64,000 nt of DNA from Alphaproteobacteria bacterium (lineage in GTDB: Bacteria > Pseudomonadota > Alphaproteobacteria > Reyranellales > Reyranellaceae): the NCBI GenBank assembly GCA_017307275.1, contig JAFKFK010000009.1:186001-250000 (forward strand), given 5' to 3'. The stretch's first letter is position 1; each line of letters begins with the position of its first letter. Positions 1 through 8,526 of the stretch are shown piece after piece. The notes beneath the pieces are model-generated. The model searched no databases, had not been told where the DNA came from, and saw only the letters and a list, made by a program, of their open reading frames with translations. Position numbers and translations under genes: made by a program.

Positions 1-2
1 TC

Positions 3-263
3 GGAGGCTTCATCGCCGGCGCCTTCGCCGGCATGCTCCTGTGCAACCTCGTCATGGCGCTCGGCATGCTGCCGATTCTCGACCGGCGGATCGCCCTTAC
101 CGCTGGCTATTGTTCGGGCGGGCGCCACAACGCCCTGCTGATGGCAGTCCTGCCCGTCACCGCCGATCCCGACATCTTCCTGTTCATCGCCGCGGTGCAG
201 TTTCCGATCTACCTGATCCCGACCCTGCTGCAGCCGCTCTATCGCCGCTTACTACCTTCCTGA
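3..263 (+). CDS. C-terminal end of a BASS-type (bile acid:sodium symporter family) membrane transporter, 5' end outside window
   Basis: Only the last ~86 codons are in the window; the reading frame is open from base 3 and ends at the TGA at 261-263. The visible part is very hydrophobic, with at least two membrane-spanning stretches. Between them lies a Gly/Arg/Asn segment (CSGGRHNALL) that resembles the conserved G-x-R-N-x-A-L motif of BASS/arsenite-type Na+-coupled carriers. The substrate cannot be told. The 3' end overlaps the convergent racemase gene by 25 bases. The family call rests on one motif and the membrane pattern, so it is moderate. Confidence 0.5.
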   Translation, partial: GGFIAGAFAGMLLCNLVMALGMLPILDRRIALTAGYCSGGRHNALLMAVLPVTADPDIFLFIAAVQFPIYLIPTLLQPLYRRLLPS

Positions 264-925
264 CGGCCAAGCTCGGCATAGAAGCCGTTCAACAGGTCGA
301 GTACGTCGTACACCGGCAGGCCAAGAGCGGCTTTAAGAGCGTCCTTGTAGGGCGGCAGGTTGGTGCATTCGAGCACCACCGTATCGATCTCGGGATGCCG
401 CGCCACCAGCGCACGACCGGCAGCAACCGCCTCGCGTTCGACCTGCTCACGATCGAGCGTCAGGCCGTTGCGCAGGAAGGTGTCGGCAAAGGAGCTGTTC
501 TCCGGCAGGCCGACGAAAGGCGTGTCGCCCGGCGCTCCTACGGCCTCGAAATGGGCCGGCGTCAGATTCTTCGCCGACGCCGTGATGACCCCCACCCGCT
601 TTCCCTTTAGCTGCTTGATCAAAAGCAGCGCCGACGTCGCCACCGGCACCGGCGACACCGCCGCGAGATCGTTTTGATAGAGGGCGAGAAACCCACAGCT
701 CGTCGAAATACCTACCGCACCTTCGGCCGCCAGCGCTTCGGCATTGGCCTTCAGCGCCGCAAGTACGCGCGGCCTGTCGGGCTGTGTGGTCACGGCGTCG
801 GAGGAGCCGATGCCCTCCATGCGCCGGAAGATCACCGGATAGTCGAACGACGCGGCATTGCCGATGTCGCCGACGATGCGCGGAAAGCGCGTATCGAGCA
901 TCAGGATGCCGAGCGGCGCCTTCAT
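239..925 (-). CDS. Aspartate/glutamate racemase superfamily protein (hydantoin/maleate-type)
   Basis: 228 residues from the ATG at 925; an upstream in-frame start would overlap the amidase and adds a basic stretch without family character. The two cysteines expected of the Asp/Glu racemase fold are present in good context: C77 in STSCGFL and C187 in VLECTNLPP. The family includes hydantoin racemases, maleate isomerases and arylmalonate decarboxylases, and the sequence does not decide among them. It starts 10 bases after the amidase stop and is the last gene of a minus-strand run (CinA-like, AbrB-like, amidase, racemase), which suggests a role in using an amide or cyclic-amide compound. That role is inferred from context only. 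Confidence 0.8.
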   Translation of the reverse strand: MKAPLGILMLDTRFPRIVGDIGNAASFDYPVIFRRMEGIGSSDAVTTQPDRPRVLAALKANAEALAAEGAVGISTSCGFLALYQNDLAAVSPVPVATSALLLIKQLKGKRVGVITASAKNLTPAHFEAVGAPGDTPFVGLPENSSFADTFLRNGLTLDREQVEREAVAAGRALVARHPEIDTVVLECTNLPPYKDALKAALGLPVYDVLDLLNGFYAELGRQEGSKRR

Positions 926-935
926 GGCGGGGCCG

Positions 936-2324
936 TTACTTCGGCTCCGGCCACTTCTTCTGCGGGCCACGCGCCGCCTCGAACCAGCGCGAGAGCTGCA
1001 TCACGCCGAGGTCATCGAAGCGATGGCCGGCGATCTGCAGGCCGATCGGCTTGCCCTCTTGCGTGTAGCCACAGTTGATCGAGGCCGCCGGCTGTTCGCT
1101 CATGTTGTAGGGCATAGTGAAGGAGATATGCTCCAGCGGCCGGTTGACGTCGTTGGTCGGCGTCTCCCATTCCGCCCGGTAGGTCGGCACGGGCGAGACC
1201 GGCGACAGCACGAAGTCGAAGGGCTGGGTCGCGCGCGTCGCCGCGGCCCGGATCGCCATGTAGTTGTTGACACCGCGAATCACCATGCTGCCCGAGACAT
1301 CGGCGCCGCCGCGGCACCAGTCGGCAATAAAGGGCAGCACCTTGGCCTGGCGCTCGTGACTCAACGCCGAGAAATCGACCCAGCTCCGGACCCGCCAGAA
1401 GAGGTCCTGCAGGTACAGCATGTCGGGCGAGAGGAACGGCGCCACCGGCTCGATATGAGCGCCCGCATCAGCAAACAGCTTGGCGGCCGCCTCGATTGCC
1501 GCCTTGGTCTCGGCATCGACCGGCAGGCCCGAGCCGGCATCGAGATGCAGACCGATCTTGAGGCCCTTGGGATCGCGCGGTCCGGCACTCCAGTCGATGG
1601 TCGCCGGCGGCAGGCTCATATGATCGCGCGGATCGGGCTTGGAGAGTTCGGCCATCAGCAGGGCGGAGTCCGCGACCGTCCGCGTCATCGGGCCGATGGC
1701 GCGGCCGAAGAATGGCGGATCGACCGGGATGCGGCCGAGGCTGGGCTTCAGGGTAAAGATGCCGTTCCAGGAGGCAGGCAGGCGCACCGAGCCACCAATG
1801 TCGGTCCCGAGGTGCAGCGGCCCATAGCCTGCTGCCGCGGCGGCCCCCGCTCCCGAGCTGGAGCCACCGGGGTTCCAGGCAAGGTTCCAGGGATTGCGCG
1901 TCAGGGGATGAAACGAGCTACGCCCTGACGAGAGCATACCGTAGTCGGGCATAGTGGTCTTGGCGAGGATGATCGCCCCCGCCTCGCGCACCCTTGCCGA
2001 CGCCGGCGCATCCGCTGCGGCCGGCACGAGTTCGGTCGCGGCCGTTCCAAGCGGCACCGGCACGCCCTTGGTCGCGATGTTCTCCTTGATGGTGATCGGC
2101 ACGCCATCGAGCGATCCCTGCGGCTTGCCTGCCTGCCAACGCTTCTCGGCTTCCTTGGCGGCCTGGCGCGCAGCACCAAAGTCCGGCGCGTAAAGCGCCT
2201 TCAGCTTCGGTTCCCAGGCTTCGATATGGGCGATCACGGCGTCGGTCGCTTCGACCGGCGACAGCTTCTTCGATTTGTAGGCGGCGAGCAGCTCGCCGGC
2301 GGTCATGTCATGGATGGCGGTCAT
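936..2324 (-). CDS. Amidase signature family hydrolase
   Basis: 462 residues, normal length for the amidase signature family. The Ser-cisSer-Lys machinery is visible: K80 in ITIKEN, the GGSSSG loop at 153-158 and the nucleophile region GTDIGGSVR with S179. These enzymes hydrolyse carboxamides; the substrate is unknown. The start overlaps the end of the upstream AbrB-like gene by 17 bases and the stop lies 10 bases before the racemase start, so the genes are very probably co-transcribed and translationally coupled. A GatA role is unlikely because no gatB or gatC is nearby. Confidence 0.9.
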   Translation of the reverse strand: MTAIHDMTAGELLAAYKSKKLSPVEATDAVIAHIEAWEPKLKALYAPDFGAARQAAKEAEKRWQAGKPQGSLDGVPITIKENIATKGVPVPLGTAATELVPAAADAPASARVREAGAIILAKTTMPDYGMLSSGRSSFHPLTRNPWNLAWNPGGSSSGAGAAAAAGYGPLHLGTDIGGSVRLPASWNGIFTLKPSLGRIPVDPPFFGRAIGPMTRTVADSALLMAELSKPDPRDHMSLPPATIDWSAGPRDPKGLKIGLHLDAGSGLPVDAETKAAIEAAAKLFADAGAHIEPVAPFLSPDMLYLQDLFWRVRSWVDFSALSHERQAKVLPFIADWCRGGADVSGSMVIRGVNNYMAIRAAATRATQPFDFVLSPVSPVPTYRAEWETPTNDVNRPLEHISFTMPYNMSEQPAASINCGYTQEGKPIGLQIAGHRFDDLGVMQLSRWFEAARGPQKKWPEPK

Positions 2325-3411
2325 CGGGATAGCTTACACGCTCGGCAATGAATTTGGTCAACACTGGCGCCAGAAACAGTACGGCAAGAAGACGGACCGT
2401 CTGCATCGCCATCACGAAGGAAACGTCGCAATTGGTCGAGGCGGCGATGATGGCGATCGAATCAACGCCGCCGGGGCTGGTCGCAAGATAGGCCGTGAGC
2501 GGATCGACGCCGATGGTGACGACCATCAACCAGGCGACGACGCCACAGAGTGCGATCAGCACGGCAGCGCACGCCGCGACCCGCGGCAGCATGCGCGCGA
2601 CGTAGAGCAGCAACGGTCGCGTAAACCTGAGGCCGATGTTCCAGCCGATGAAGGCAAAGCTCACCGCGAGCGCCCAGGGCGGCAGCTCGACCGTCATCAG
2701 GCCGACATGCGCGAGTACGATGCAGAGGACCAGAGGCACCATCATGGCGCCCGCCGGGATACGCAACGCACGCGCGATCACGGTGCCCACGACAGCGACG
2801 GCCAGCGTCTCGCCGAACAACACCCACTTCACATCGGGAAACCAGGCAACAGCATCGGCGCCCTGTGGTGCCGTCACACCGAACATCTTGGCGACCAGCG
2901 CCGCAACGCCTGCCACCATGACGACCCGCAGATACTGCATGAAGGCAACCAGGCGAATGTCGGCGCCGTAGGATTCGGACATGATTGTCATCACCGACGC
3001 AGCCCCCGGACTGATCCCCCAGAGGGCCGTCGTGCCGGGCAGCAGCCGCAAGCGGGTCATGCCCCAGCCCAACAGCAGGCTCGCGCCGATGACGGCGAGA
3101 ACGCCAACCGTGAAGAGCTGCCAATGAGCCAGGATGTCACCGACAATCGACAGGGGCACCATACGGGCGATCATGCAGCCGATGATCCCTTGGGCGATCA
3201 CGAAGGCCGACAGAGGCATCCGGGGTTTGCCGCCGTTCGACGCGACGACGATGCCGGCGATCAGCGGCCCCAGCATGAGCGGCGCCGGCGCATGCAGCCA
3301 AAGCAGCAGCGCGGCGAGGCCGGCCGAGATGACAATCAGCAGCGTCCACTGCATGGGCGGAGTGAGCCCGCCGATCCCCTTGGAGGATTTGTCTGCGGGC
3401 TCTTCGGTCAT
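2308..3411 (-). CDS. AbrB-family (PF05145) polytopic membrane protein
   Basis: 367 residues with about ten hydrophobic segments in two similar halves. This fits the family often labelled AbrB or ammonia monooxygenase-like, of which E. coli AbrB is a member. Glycine- and proline-rich re-entrant-like segments occur in both halves (LMLGPLIAG near residue 50, GISPGAASVM near residue 130). The family is presumed to be transporters, but its substrates are unproven. The gene starts 4 bases after the CinA-like stop and overlaps the amidase start by 17 bases, so it may supply the substrate of the amidase/racemase pair. The name does not mean the DNA-binding AbrB of Bacillus. Confidence 0.82.
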   Translation of the reverse strand: MTEEPADKSSKGIGGLTPPMQWTLLIVISAGLAALLLWLHAPAPLMLGPLIAGIVVASNGGKPRMPLSAFVIAQGIIGCMIARMVPLSIVGDILAHWQLFTVGVLAVIGASLLLGWGMTRLRLLPGTTALWGISPGAASVMTIMSESYGADIRLVAFMQYLRVVMVAGVAALVAKMFGVTAPQGADAVAWFPDVKWVLFGETLAVAVVGTVIARALRIPAGAMMVPLVLCIVLAHVGLMTVELPPWALAVSFAFIGWNIGLRFTRPLLLYVARMLPRVAACAAVLIALCGVVAWLMVVTIGVDPLTAYLATSPGGVDSIAIIAASTNCDVSFVMAMQTVRLLAVLFLAPVLTKFIAERVSYPDDRHP

Positions 3412-3415
3412 CGGA

Positions 3416-4177
3416 CTACTGTACGAACTCCTCCGCCTCTCCGTTCATCTTGCGGATGGTATCCATCAGCTCGAGAGACGCAGCGACCAGCCTTGCATCA
3501 TCCGTGCCACGCAGTACCAGCGAGACGCTGGGCTTGCCGTTGCGGAAGGCCGGGTAGGAACCGATATCGAGATCCTCGAAGCGCTTCTGCAAGGCGCCCA
3601 GCGGTTCGGCGATGATGCCCTCCGGCAGGTTGGTGCGCACGGTGCGCGACAGGACCGGCGTGCCGCCGACCAGCCGATGCTTCATCGACTGGAACATCGC
3701 CTCGGCGACCTTGGGAATGCCGGCGAAAGTGAAGACGTTCTCCATCTGGAAACCCGGGGCCACCGACACGGGATTGTCGACCAGCACGCCACCATGAGGC
3801 ACACGCGCCATGCGCCGGCGTGCCGGTGTAAACAGCGCCGGATCGCCATAGTGGCGCGTCATGCGCGCCACCGCCTCGGGATGCTCGGATATTCCCACCC
3901 CGAAGGCCTTGGCGATGCAGTCCGCCGTAATGTCGTCGTGAGTCGGGCCGATCCCGCCGGTGGTGAAGACGTAGTCGAACTTCCGCCGCACCTCGTTCAC
4001 GGTGGCAACGACAGTCTCCTCGACATCGGGGATGACGCGGCATTCCATCACCCGCACGCCGAGTGCGCCAAGTTCCGTGGCGAGATACTGGATGTTGGAG
4101 TCGCGGGTCCTGCCACTCAGGATCTCGTTACCGATCACGAGGATACAGGCGGTGACGACTTTTGCCGGCTCGGACAT
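3416..4177 (-). CDS. CinA-like molybdopterin-binding domain protein
   Basis: 253 residues from the ATG at 4177, whose product begins MSEPAKVVTACILVIGNEIL; a further in-frame ATG at 4240 adds 21 residues without family character. The MoaB/Mog-like fold is shown by GNEILSGRTRDSN near the start and TTGGIGPTHDDIT near residue 70. Only the N-terminal domain of CinA is present; the C-terminal nicotinamide-nucleotide amidase domain is absent. Stand-alone copies are common in alphaproteobacteria and their role is unsettled. It is divergent from map and lies 4 bases upstream of the AbrB-like gene, heading the four-gene run. Confidence 0.85.
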   Translation of the reverse strand: MSEPAKVVTACILVIGNEILSGRTRDSNIQYLATELGALGVRVMECRVIPDVEETVVATVNEVRRKFDYVFTTGGIGPTHDDITADCIAKAFGVGISEHPEAVARMTRHYGDPALFTPARRRMARVPHGGVLVDNPVSVAPGFQMENVFTFAGIPKVAEAMFQSMKHRLVGGTPVLSRTVRTNLPEGIIAEPLGALQKRFEDLDIGSYPAFRNGKPSVSLVLRGTDDARLVAASLELMDTIRKMNGEAEEFVQ

Positions 4178-4290
4178 TCTGAACTCGCACAATTTTCCCC
4201 GTGGTTTCAGTAGATTAGCGGACACGGCAGGGCGGGCCAAGCTGCCGCCACGGTCTTGTTACCGCCCGTATCGCATGCCAAATAAGGCGC

Positions 4291-5172
4291 ATGACCAATT
4301 CCCGAGAGTTCATCGACGACAGCGACGACTATTGGCGGCGCGACGAGCGCACCATCAAGCTGCACGGCCCGGAAGGGTTCGAAGGCATGCGCCGCGCCGG
4401 TCGCCTGGCTGCCGAGACCCTCGATTTCATCACGCCGCACGTCCAGCCCGGCGTCTCGACGGAAGAACTCAACAAGCTCTGTCACGACTACATTCTCGAT
4501 CACAAGGCGATCCCCGCCCCGCTGAACTATCGCGGTTTTCCCAAATCGATCTGCACGTCGATCAACCACGTCGTCTGCCACGGCATTCCATCGGACAAGC
4601 GGCTGCAGAACGGCGACATCGTCAACATCGACGTCACCGTCATCCTCGACGGCTGGTACGGCGACACCAGCCGCATGTTCTATTCCGGTGATGTCAGCGT
4701 GAAGGCCAAGCGCCTGTGCGACGTGACCTACGAGGCGATGATGCGCGGCATCGCCGTGGCCAAGCCCGGCGCCCATGTCGGCGACATCGGCTTCGCCATC
4801 CAGAGCTACGTCGAAGCACAACGCTTCTCCGTGGTGCGCGACTTCTCGGGCCACGGGCTCGGCCGTATCTTCCACGATGCGCCGAACATCCTGCACTACG
4901 GCAAGAAGGGCAGCGGACCCGTGCTGAAGCCCGGCATGTTCTTCACCGTCGAGCCGATGGTGAATGCCGGCACCTGGCAGGTGAAGATCCTGAGCGACGG
5001 CTGGACGGCGGTGACGCGCGACAAGCAGCTCTCGGCGCAGTTCGAGCATTCCGTCGGCATCACCGAGACCGGTGTCGAGTTCTTCACGCTCTCGCCGATG
5101 GGCCTCGCCAAGCCGCCCTACGATCTCGGCCAGGCCAAGCCTGCGGAAGACCGTCAGGCCGTCACGGCCTGA
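4291..5172 (+). CDS. map: Methionine aminopeptidase, type I
   Basis: 293 residues. Removes the N-terminal methionine from nascent proteins in the cytoplasm. All five metal ligands are present with the same spacing as in E. coli MetAP (shifted by 17): D114, D125, H188, E221 and E252; the substrate-binding histidine is H97 in VVCHGIP. An AAGG ribosome-binding sequence lies just before the ATG. The N-terminal extension of about 17 residues and the C-terminal tail of about 25 residues are longer than in E. coli, as is common in alphaproteobacteria. The stop is 3 bases from the convergent serine hydrolase stop. Confidence 0.97.
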   Translation: MTNSREFIDDSDDYWRRDERTIKLHGPEGFEGMRRAGRLAAETLDFITPHVQPGVSTEELNKLCHDYILDHKAIPAPLNYRGFPKSICTSINHVVCHGIPSDKRLQNGDIVNIDVTVILDGWYGDTSRMFYSGDVSVKAKRLCDVTYEAMMRGIAVAKPGAHVGDIGFAIQSYVEAQRFSVVRDFSGHGLGRIFHDAPNILHYGKKGSGPVLKPGMFFTVEPMVNAGTWQVKILSDGWTAVTRDKQLSAQFEHSVGITETGVEFFTLSPMGLAKPPYDLGQAKPAEDRQAVTA

Positions 5173-5175
5173 GCA

Positions 5176-6588
5176 TCAGACTTCCTCGGCCACCAGGCTG
5201 AGTTTCTGAATACCAGGCTCTCCATCAGGCGAGAGCGTAACGGCGCCACGTAGGCGGCCGCGCAGACAGGTCATGGTGAACCGGCCTGCCAGCGCATGGA
5301 TCGGCTCGATCTCTTCCAGATGGCCGTCGCCCAGACGCTGCTTCAAGGCAGCGAGCTCGGCGTTGCGAAAACGTGCCGGCATGTCGAGAAGCAGATTCAC
5401 GGCAAAGACTGGTTCGGCGGTTTCGATACGGCCTGCCTCGTAAGCGGCGACGATCGCCTTCACCGCCCGGCTAAGAGCCGCCGATGGTTTCGCGGGCTCC
5501 TGCCGTGGCGCCGCCGCATGCAGGATCTCCGCAACGCGGAGCGTGAGGCGCGACATCGGCGCATAGGTGCGGTTGCCGAAGGCAAAGACGCCCCACCCCC
5601 GCTGCGGCAGCATCAGCACATGCGAGCCATAGCCCGGCAGGCCACCGGCATGATGCAGCCGGGGACCGAGCAGGCCGTCGGTGGAGTGGACGAGGCCGTA
5701 TCCATAGGCACTCGGCGCCGGCAGACGTCCGTCGGCAACAGCGTCGGGCAGCAAGGGCGGCGCATGCCAGAGGCCCATCTCCCTGACAGTCGATCGGCGC
5801 ACCGGCCCCGTCTCGGGTTCGTCGCGCGCCGGCCAGGCGCTGAGCAGGAAGGCAACGTAGCGCGCATAGTCGGGCACGGTGGTCGCCAGGCCGCCCATGG
5901 CGCCAACCTCGCCATCGGGCTCGATCCGTTCGCGCGACCAGTTGCCTTCGTCGAGGCGATAGCCCCAGGCGAAGTCGTCCATGCCCGCTGCAATGGCATC
6001 AAAGGTTGTTCGCACCATGCCGAGCGGTTCCAGGATCGTCCGCCGGATGAAGGCCTGATAGCGCTCCCCGCTGACATTGGTCAGCACGCGCCCCAGCAAC
6101 GCGTACCCCAGGTTGCTGTACTCGAACGCCAGACCGGGCGGACGGGCGAACAGCCGCCCCGTGGCGATCAGCGCGTCCAGCTCCGCCGGTGTCATGCCGA
6201 GCACGCGGTCGCCCCAGGGATCGTCGGTGACGAAGCCCGCGACGTGGGTCAGGAGATCGCGCAGGCTCACCGGCCGGCTGTCCCGCGTCGCAGGCGGCAC
6301 TTTCGCGAACTGCGGCACGTACTCGGCCAGCGGCGCGTCGAGGGCGAGACGCCCCTGATCGCGCAAAGAGAGGATGGCAAGCGCCGTCATGTTCTTGGTC
6401 ATCGAGGCGATGCGGAACGCCGTGGCGGGGCCGACCGGCCGGGACGCCTCGATATCCGCCAGGCCGACGGTCGTCACATGGACAAGCCGGCCATCCTGGA
6501 CAATCCCGGCGGCAAGGCCGGGGATCTGTTCCTGTTTTGCAAAGGCCGCACAGGCGGCATCGATCTCGGTGAGGGTCGTTCCTGACAT
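5176..6588 (-). CDS. Serine hydrolase of the beta-lactamase/esterase (class C-like) family
   Basis: 470 residues. The family motifs are clear: SMTK at 62-65 (nucleophile S62 and K65), YSN at 157-159, and an HHAGGLPGYGSH region in place of the KTG box. A C-terminal extension of roughly 110 residues follows the catalytic domain. No signal peptide is evident, so a cytoplasmic esterase or peptidase role is more likely than a classical beta-lactamase. An AGGA ribosome-binding sequence precedes the ATG. The gene stands alone between map (convergent) and radC (divergent). Confidence 0.87.
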   Translation of the reverse strand: MSGTTLTEIDAACAAFAKQEQIPGLAAGIVQDGRLVHVTTVGLADIEASRPVGPATAFRIASMTKNMTALAILSLRDQGRLALDAPLAEYVPQFAKVPPATRDSRPVSLRDLLTHVAGFVTDDPWGDRVLGMTPAELDALIATGRLFARPPGLAFEYSNLGYALLGRVLTNVSGERYQAFIRRTILEPLGMVRTTFDAIAAGMDDFAWGYRLDEGNWSRERIEPDGEVGAMGGLATTVPDYARYVAFLLSAWPARDEPETGPVRRSTVREMGLWHAPPLLPDAVADGRLPAPSAYGYGLVHSTDGLLGPRLHHAGGLPGYGSHVLMLPQRGWGVFAFGNRTYAPMSRLTLRVAEILHAAAPRQEPAKPSAALSRAVKAIVAAYEAGRIETAEPVFAVNLLLDMPARFRNAELAALKQRLGDGHLEEIEPIHALAGRFTMTCLRGRLRGAVTLSPDGEPGIQKLSLVAEEV

Positions 6589-6671
6589 CGGACGATCCTA
6601 ACAGGTGCATCGTCTCGGCTTCAGCCCGTTCTTGCCGCCTTTCTGCCGCGGTTGCGTAGGACCGTGGCGCC

Positions 6672-7625
6672 ATGGGGAAGACAAAACGCCAGGCACTCGA
6701 ACCTGCAGCGGACGACAAGGCGCTCGTGGCGCTCCTGGCGGCGGGACTTCACCTTCGGACATCGGAAAATCTCTGGCGCGTCAGCGGCAATACCCTGGCT
6801 CATCGCCAGGTGCTGCGCGACATCGGCGGCACGTGGAACAGGCTCGACCAATGCTGGGACTTCACCAGCGAGGACCCGACCGACAAGCTCGTCGCGGCGA
6901 TCGAAGTCGCTCCTGCCACGACTGGCCACAATAGCGGCGAGGGCGACACGCCCAAGCCGCACTATCACGGCCATCGCGGCCGGGTCCGCGAACGTGTGCT
7001 CAACACTGGCGCCGAGCCGCTGGCCGACTATGAGCTGCTGGAGCTCCTGCTCTTCTATTCAATCGAACGCATCGACACCAAGCCGCTGGCGAAGCGGCTG
7101 CTGGAACGCTTCGGCACCCTGGGCGACGTCTTCGCCGCCGAGCCTGCGCAGTTGCGCGAATTCGAGATCGACCAGAGGACGCTGATCCACTTCAAGGCGA
7201 TGCGCGAGGTCGGGCGCCGGCTGGCCGAGCGGAAGGTCAAGGACATGCCTGTCCTCACCAACTGGCAGCAGCTCATCGACTATTGCCACGCGGCGCTCGC
7301 GCACGAGAAGACCGAGCAGTTCCGCATCCTTTTCCTCGACACCAAGAACGTGCTGATCGCCGACGAGGTGCAGCAGCGCGGCACCATCGACCACACGCCG
7401 GTCTATCCCCGCGAAGTCGTGAAGCGCGCGTTGGCCCTGAACGCCGCCGCGTTGATTCTGGTGCACAACCACCCTAGTGGCGACCCCAAGCCGTCGCGTG
7501 CCGACATCGAGATGACGCGCGAGATCAAGTCCGCGGCGGGTGCCCTCGGCATCTCGATCCACGATCATCTGGTGATCGGCCGCAAGGGTCACTCGAGCTT
7601 CCGGAATCTTGGGCTGCTGACCTAG
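6672..7625 (+). CDS. radC: RadC/JAB-domain protein with a novel N-terminal extension
   Basis: 317 residues. Residues ~97-317 are a standard RadC: a UPF0758 helix-hairpin-helix region (LLELLLFYSIERIDTKPLA), then a JAB/MPN domain with the metal motif H265-x-H267-P-S-G-D at 265-271 and D278. The first ~95 residues are not part of RadC. They contain a tryptophan-based repeat-like unit, IGGTWNRLDQCWDFT at 51-65, resembling the short G-x-W-D...K-x-W-x-F units of HARP and DUF5710 domains; that comparison is inference. RadC's cellular role is unproven despite its DNA-repair name. The next gene downstream, 83 bases away, is a WGR-like cyclase. Confidence 0.9.
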   Translation: MGKTKRQALEPAADDKALVALLAAGLHLRTSENLWRVSGNTLAHRQVLRDIGGTWNRLDQCWDFTSEDPTDKLVAAIEVAPATTGHNSGEGDTPKPHYHGHRGRVRERVLNTGAEPLADYELLELLLFYSIERIDTKPLAKRLLERFGTLGDVFAAEPAQLREFEIDQRTLIHFKAMREVGRRLAERKVKDMPVLTNWQQLIDYCHAALAHEKTEQFRILFLDTKNVLIADEVQQRGTIDHTPVYPREVVKRALALNAAALILVHNHPSGDPKPSRADIEMTREIKSAAGALGISIHDHLVIGRKGHSSFRNLGLLT

Positions 7626-7708
7626 CGCTGAAGATTGTTGCCAAGGCGGGAATGCGCGATCACATTTCATCCTTGATGGGCCATACGGAATAGCCACGCC
7701 ACACGCAT

Positions 7709-8503
7709 ATGCCCAAGTTCCTTCGCATCGGAGTCCATCAATCGAACGTGTCCGGATACACGTCCAAGGCGTGGTGGATTCGTCGGGTCGGCTCGGCGGT
7801 TTTCCTGAAGTGGGGAGCGGTCGAGGTCCATGGCGTCGGAGAGGGACGCAAGGTCTACTGGACGGTGCCACCGCGCGAGAAAGCGATTCGTTGCGGCACC
7901 GTGCAGCGCGCCGAAGCCTATGTGAGGAACGCCGTCGCCCGGCGGCGCAGTCATCGCTATGAACCGCTGGCCGGAAGCATCGCCCTGAAGCGCCGCACCA
8001 CCAATCGTGGCGTCGAACTCGAACAGGTGCTCGCCACGATCCTGTTCGTCGATATCGTCCGTTCCACGGAGAAAGCCGCGCGGCTTGGCGACGCGCGTTG
8101 GACGCAGGTGATCAATCACTATTACGCCACCGTCCGCAAAGAGCTGAAGACGTTGCGCGGCAAGGAAGTCGTGACGACAGGCGACGGGCTGCTCGCGACA
8201 TTCGCCGCGCCGGTATCGGCAATCCAGTGCGCGTCTGCAATTCGCGAGGCAGTGCGCACGCTGGGCCTGGAAATTCGGGTGGGACTGCACGCCGGCGAGT
8301 ACAAGGTGAGCGGACCCGACGTCGCCGGTCTCGCCTTCCATATCGGCGCGCGTGTCGCCGCAAAAGCGCGAGCCGGCGAAATCCTGGTCTCGAGTTCGGT
8401 CAGGGATCTGATGGGGCCGTCCGAAATCCCCTTCAAGGATCGCGGTGTCCACCAGCTCAAAGGCGTGCCGAAGCGGTGGCGCCTTTACCGGGTCGATCGG
8501 TAA
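7709..8503 (+). CDS. Class III nucleotide cyclase domain protein with WGR-like N-terminal module
   Basis: 264 residues. Residues ~105-262 are a class III adenylate/guanylate cyclase domain: D115 in LFVDIVRST and D159 in TTGDGLLATF are the expected metal-binding aspartates, and the end (GARVAAKARAGEILVSSSV) is typical. The purine-selecting lysine usually found just before TTGDG is a valine here (EVVTTGDG), so activity or specificity may differ. Residues ~20-88 look like a WGR domain: WWIRRV, KWGAVEV at 34-40, then an aromatic-spaced region ending in RRRSHRYEPL. WGR domains bind nucleic acid or PARP partners. There is no membrane segment. No clear ribosome-binding site is seen before the ATG. 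Confidence 0.8.
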   Translation: MPKFLRIGVHQSNVSGYTSKAWWIRRVGSAVFLKWGAVEVHGVGEGRKVYWTVPPREKAIRCGTVQRAEAYVRNAVARRRSHRYEPLAGSIALKRRTTNRGVELEQVLATILFVDIVRSTEKAARLGDARWTQVINHYYATVRKELKTLRGKEVVTTGDGLLATFAAPVSAIQCASAIREAVRTLGLEIRVGLHAGEYKVSGPDVAGLAFHIGARVAAKARAGEILVSSSVRDLMGPSEIPFKDRGVHQLKGVPKRWRLYRVDR

Positions 8504-8526
8504 GCCGCTCTCGCGACCAACTCGGC

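Noticed and set aside
5176..6588. Antibiotic resistance beta-lactamase
   Set aside because: It has SxxK and YxN but no KTG box or signal peptide and carries a long C-terminal extension, which fits the esterase/peptidase branch better.
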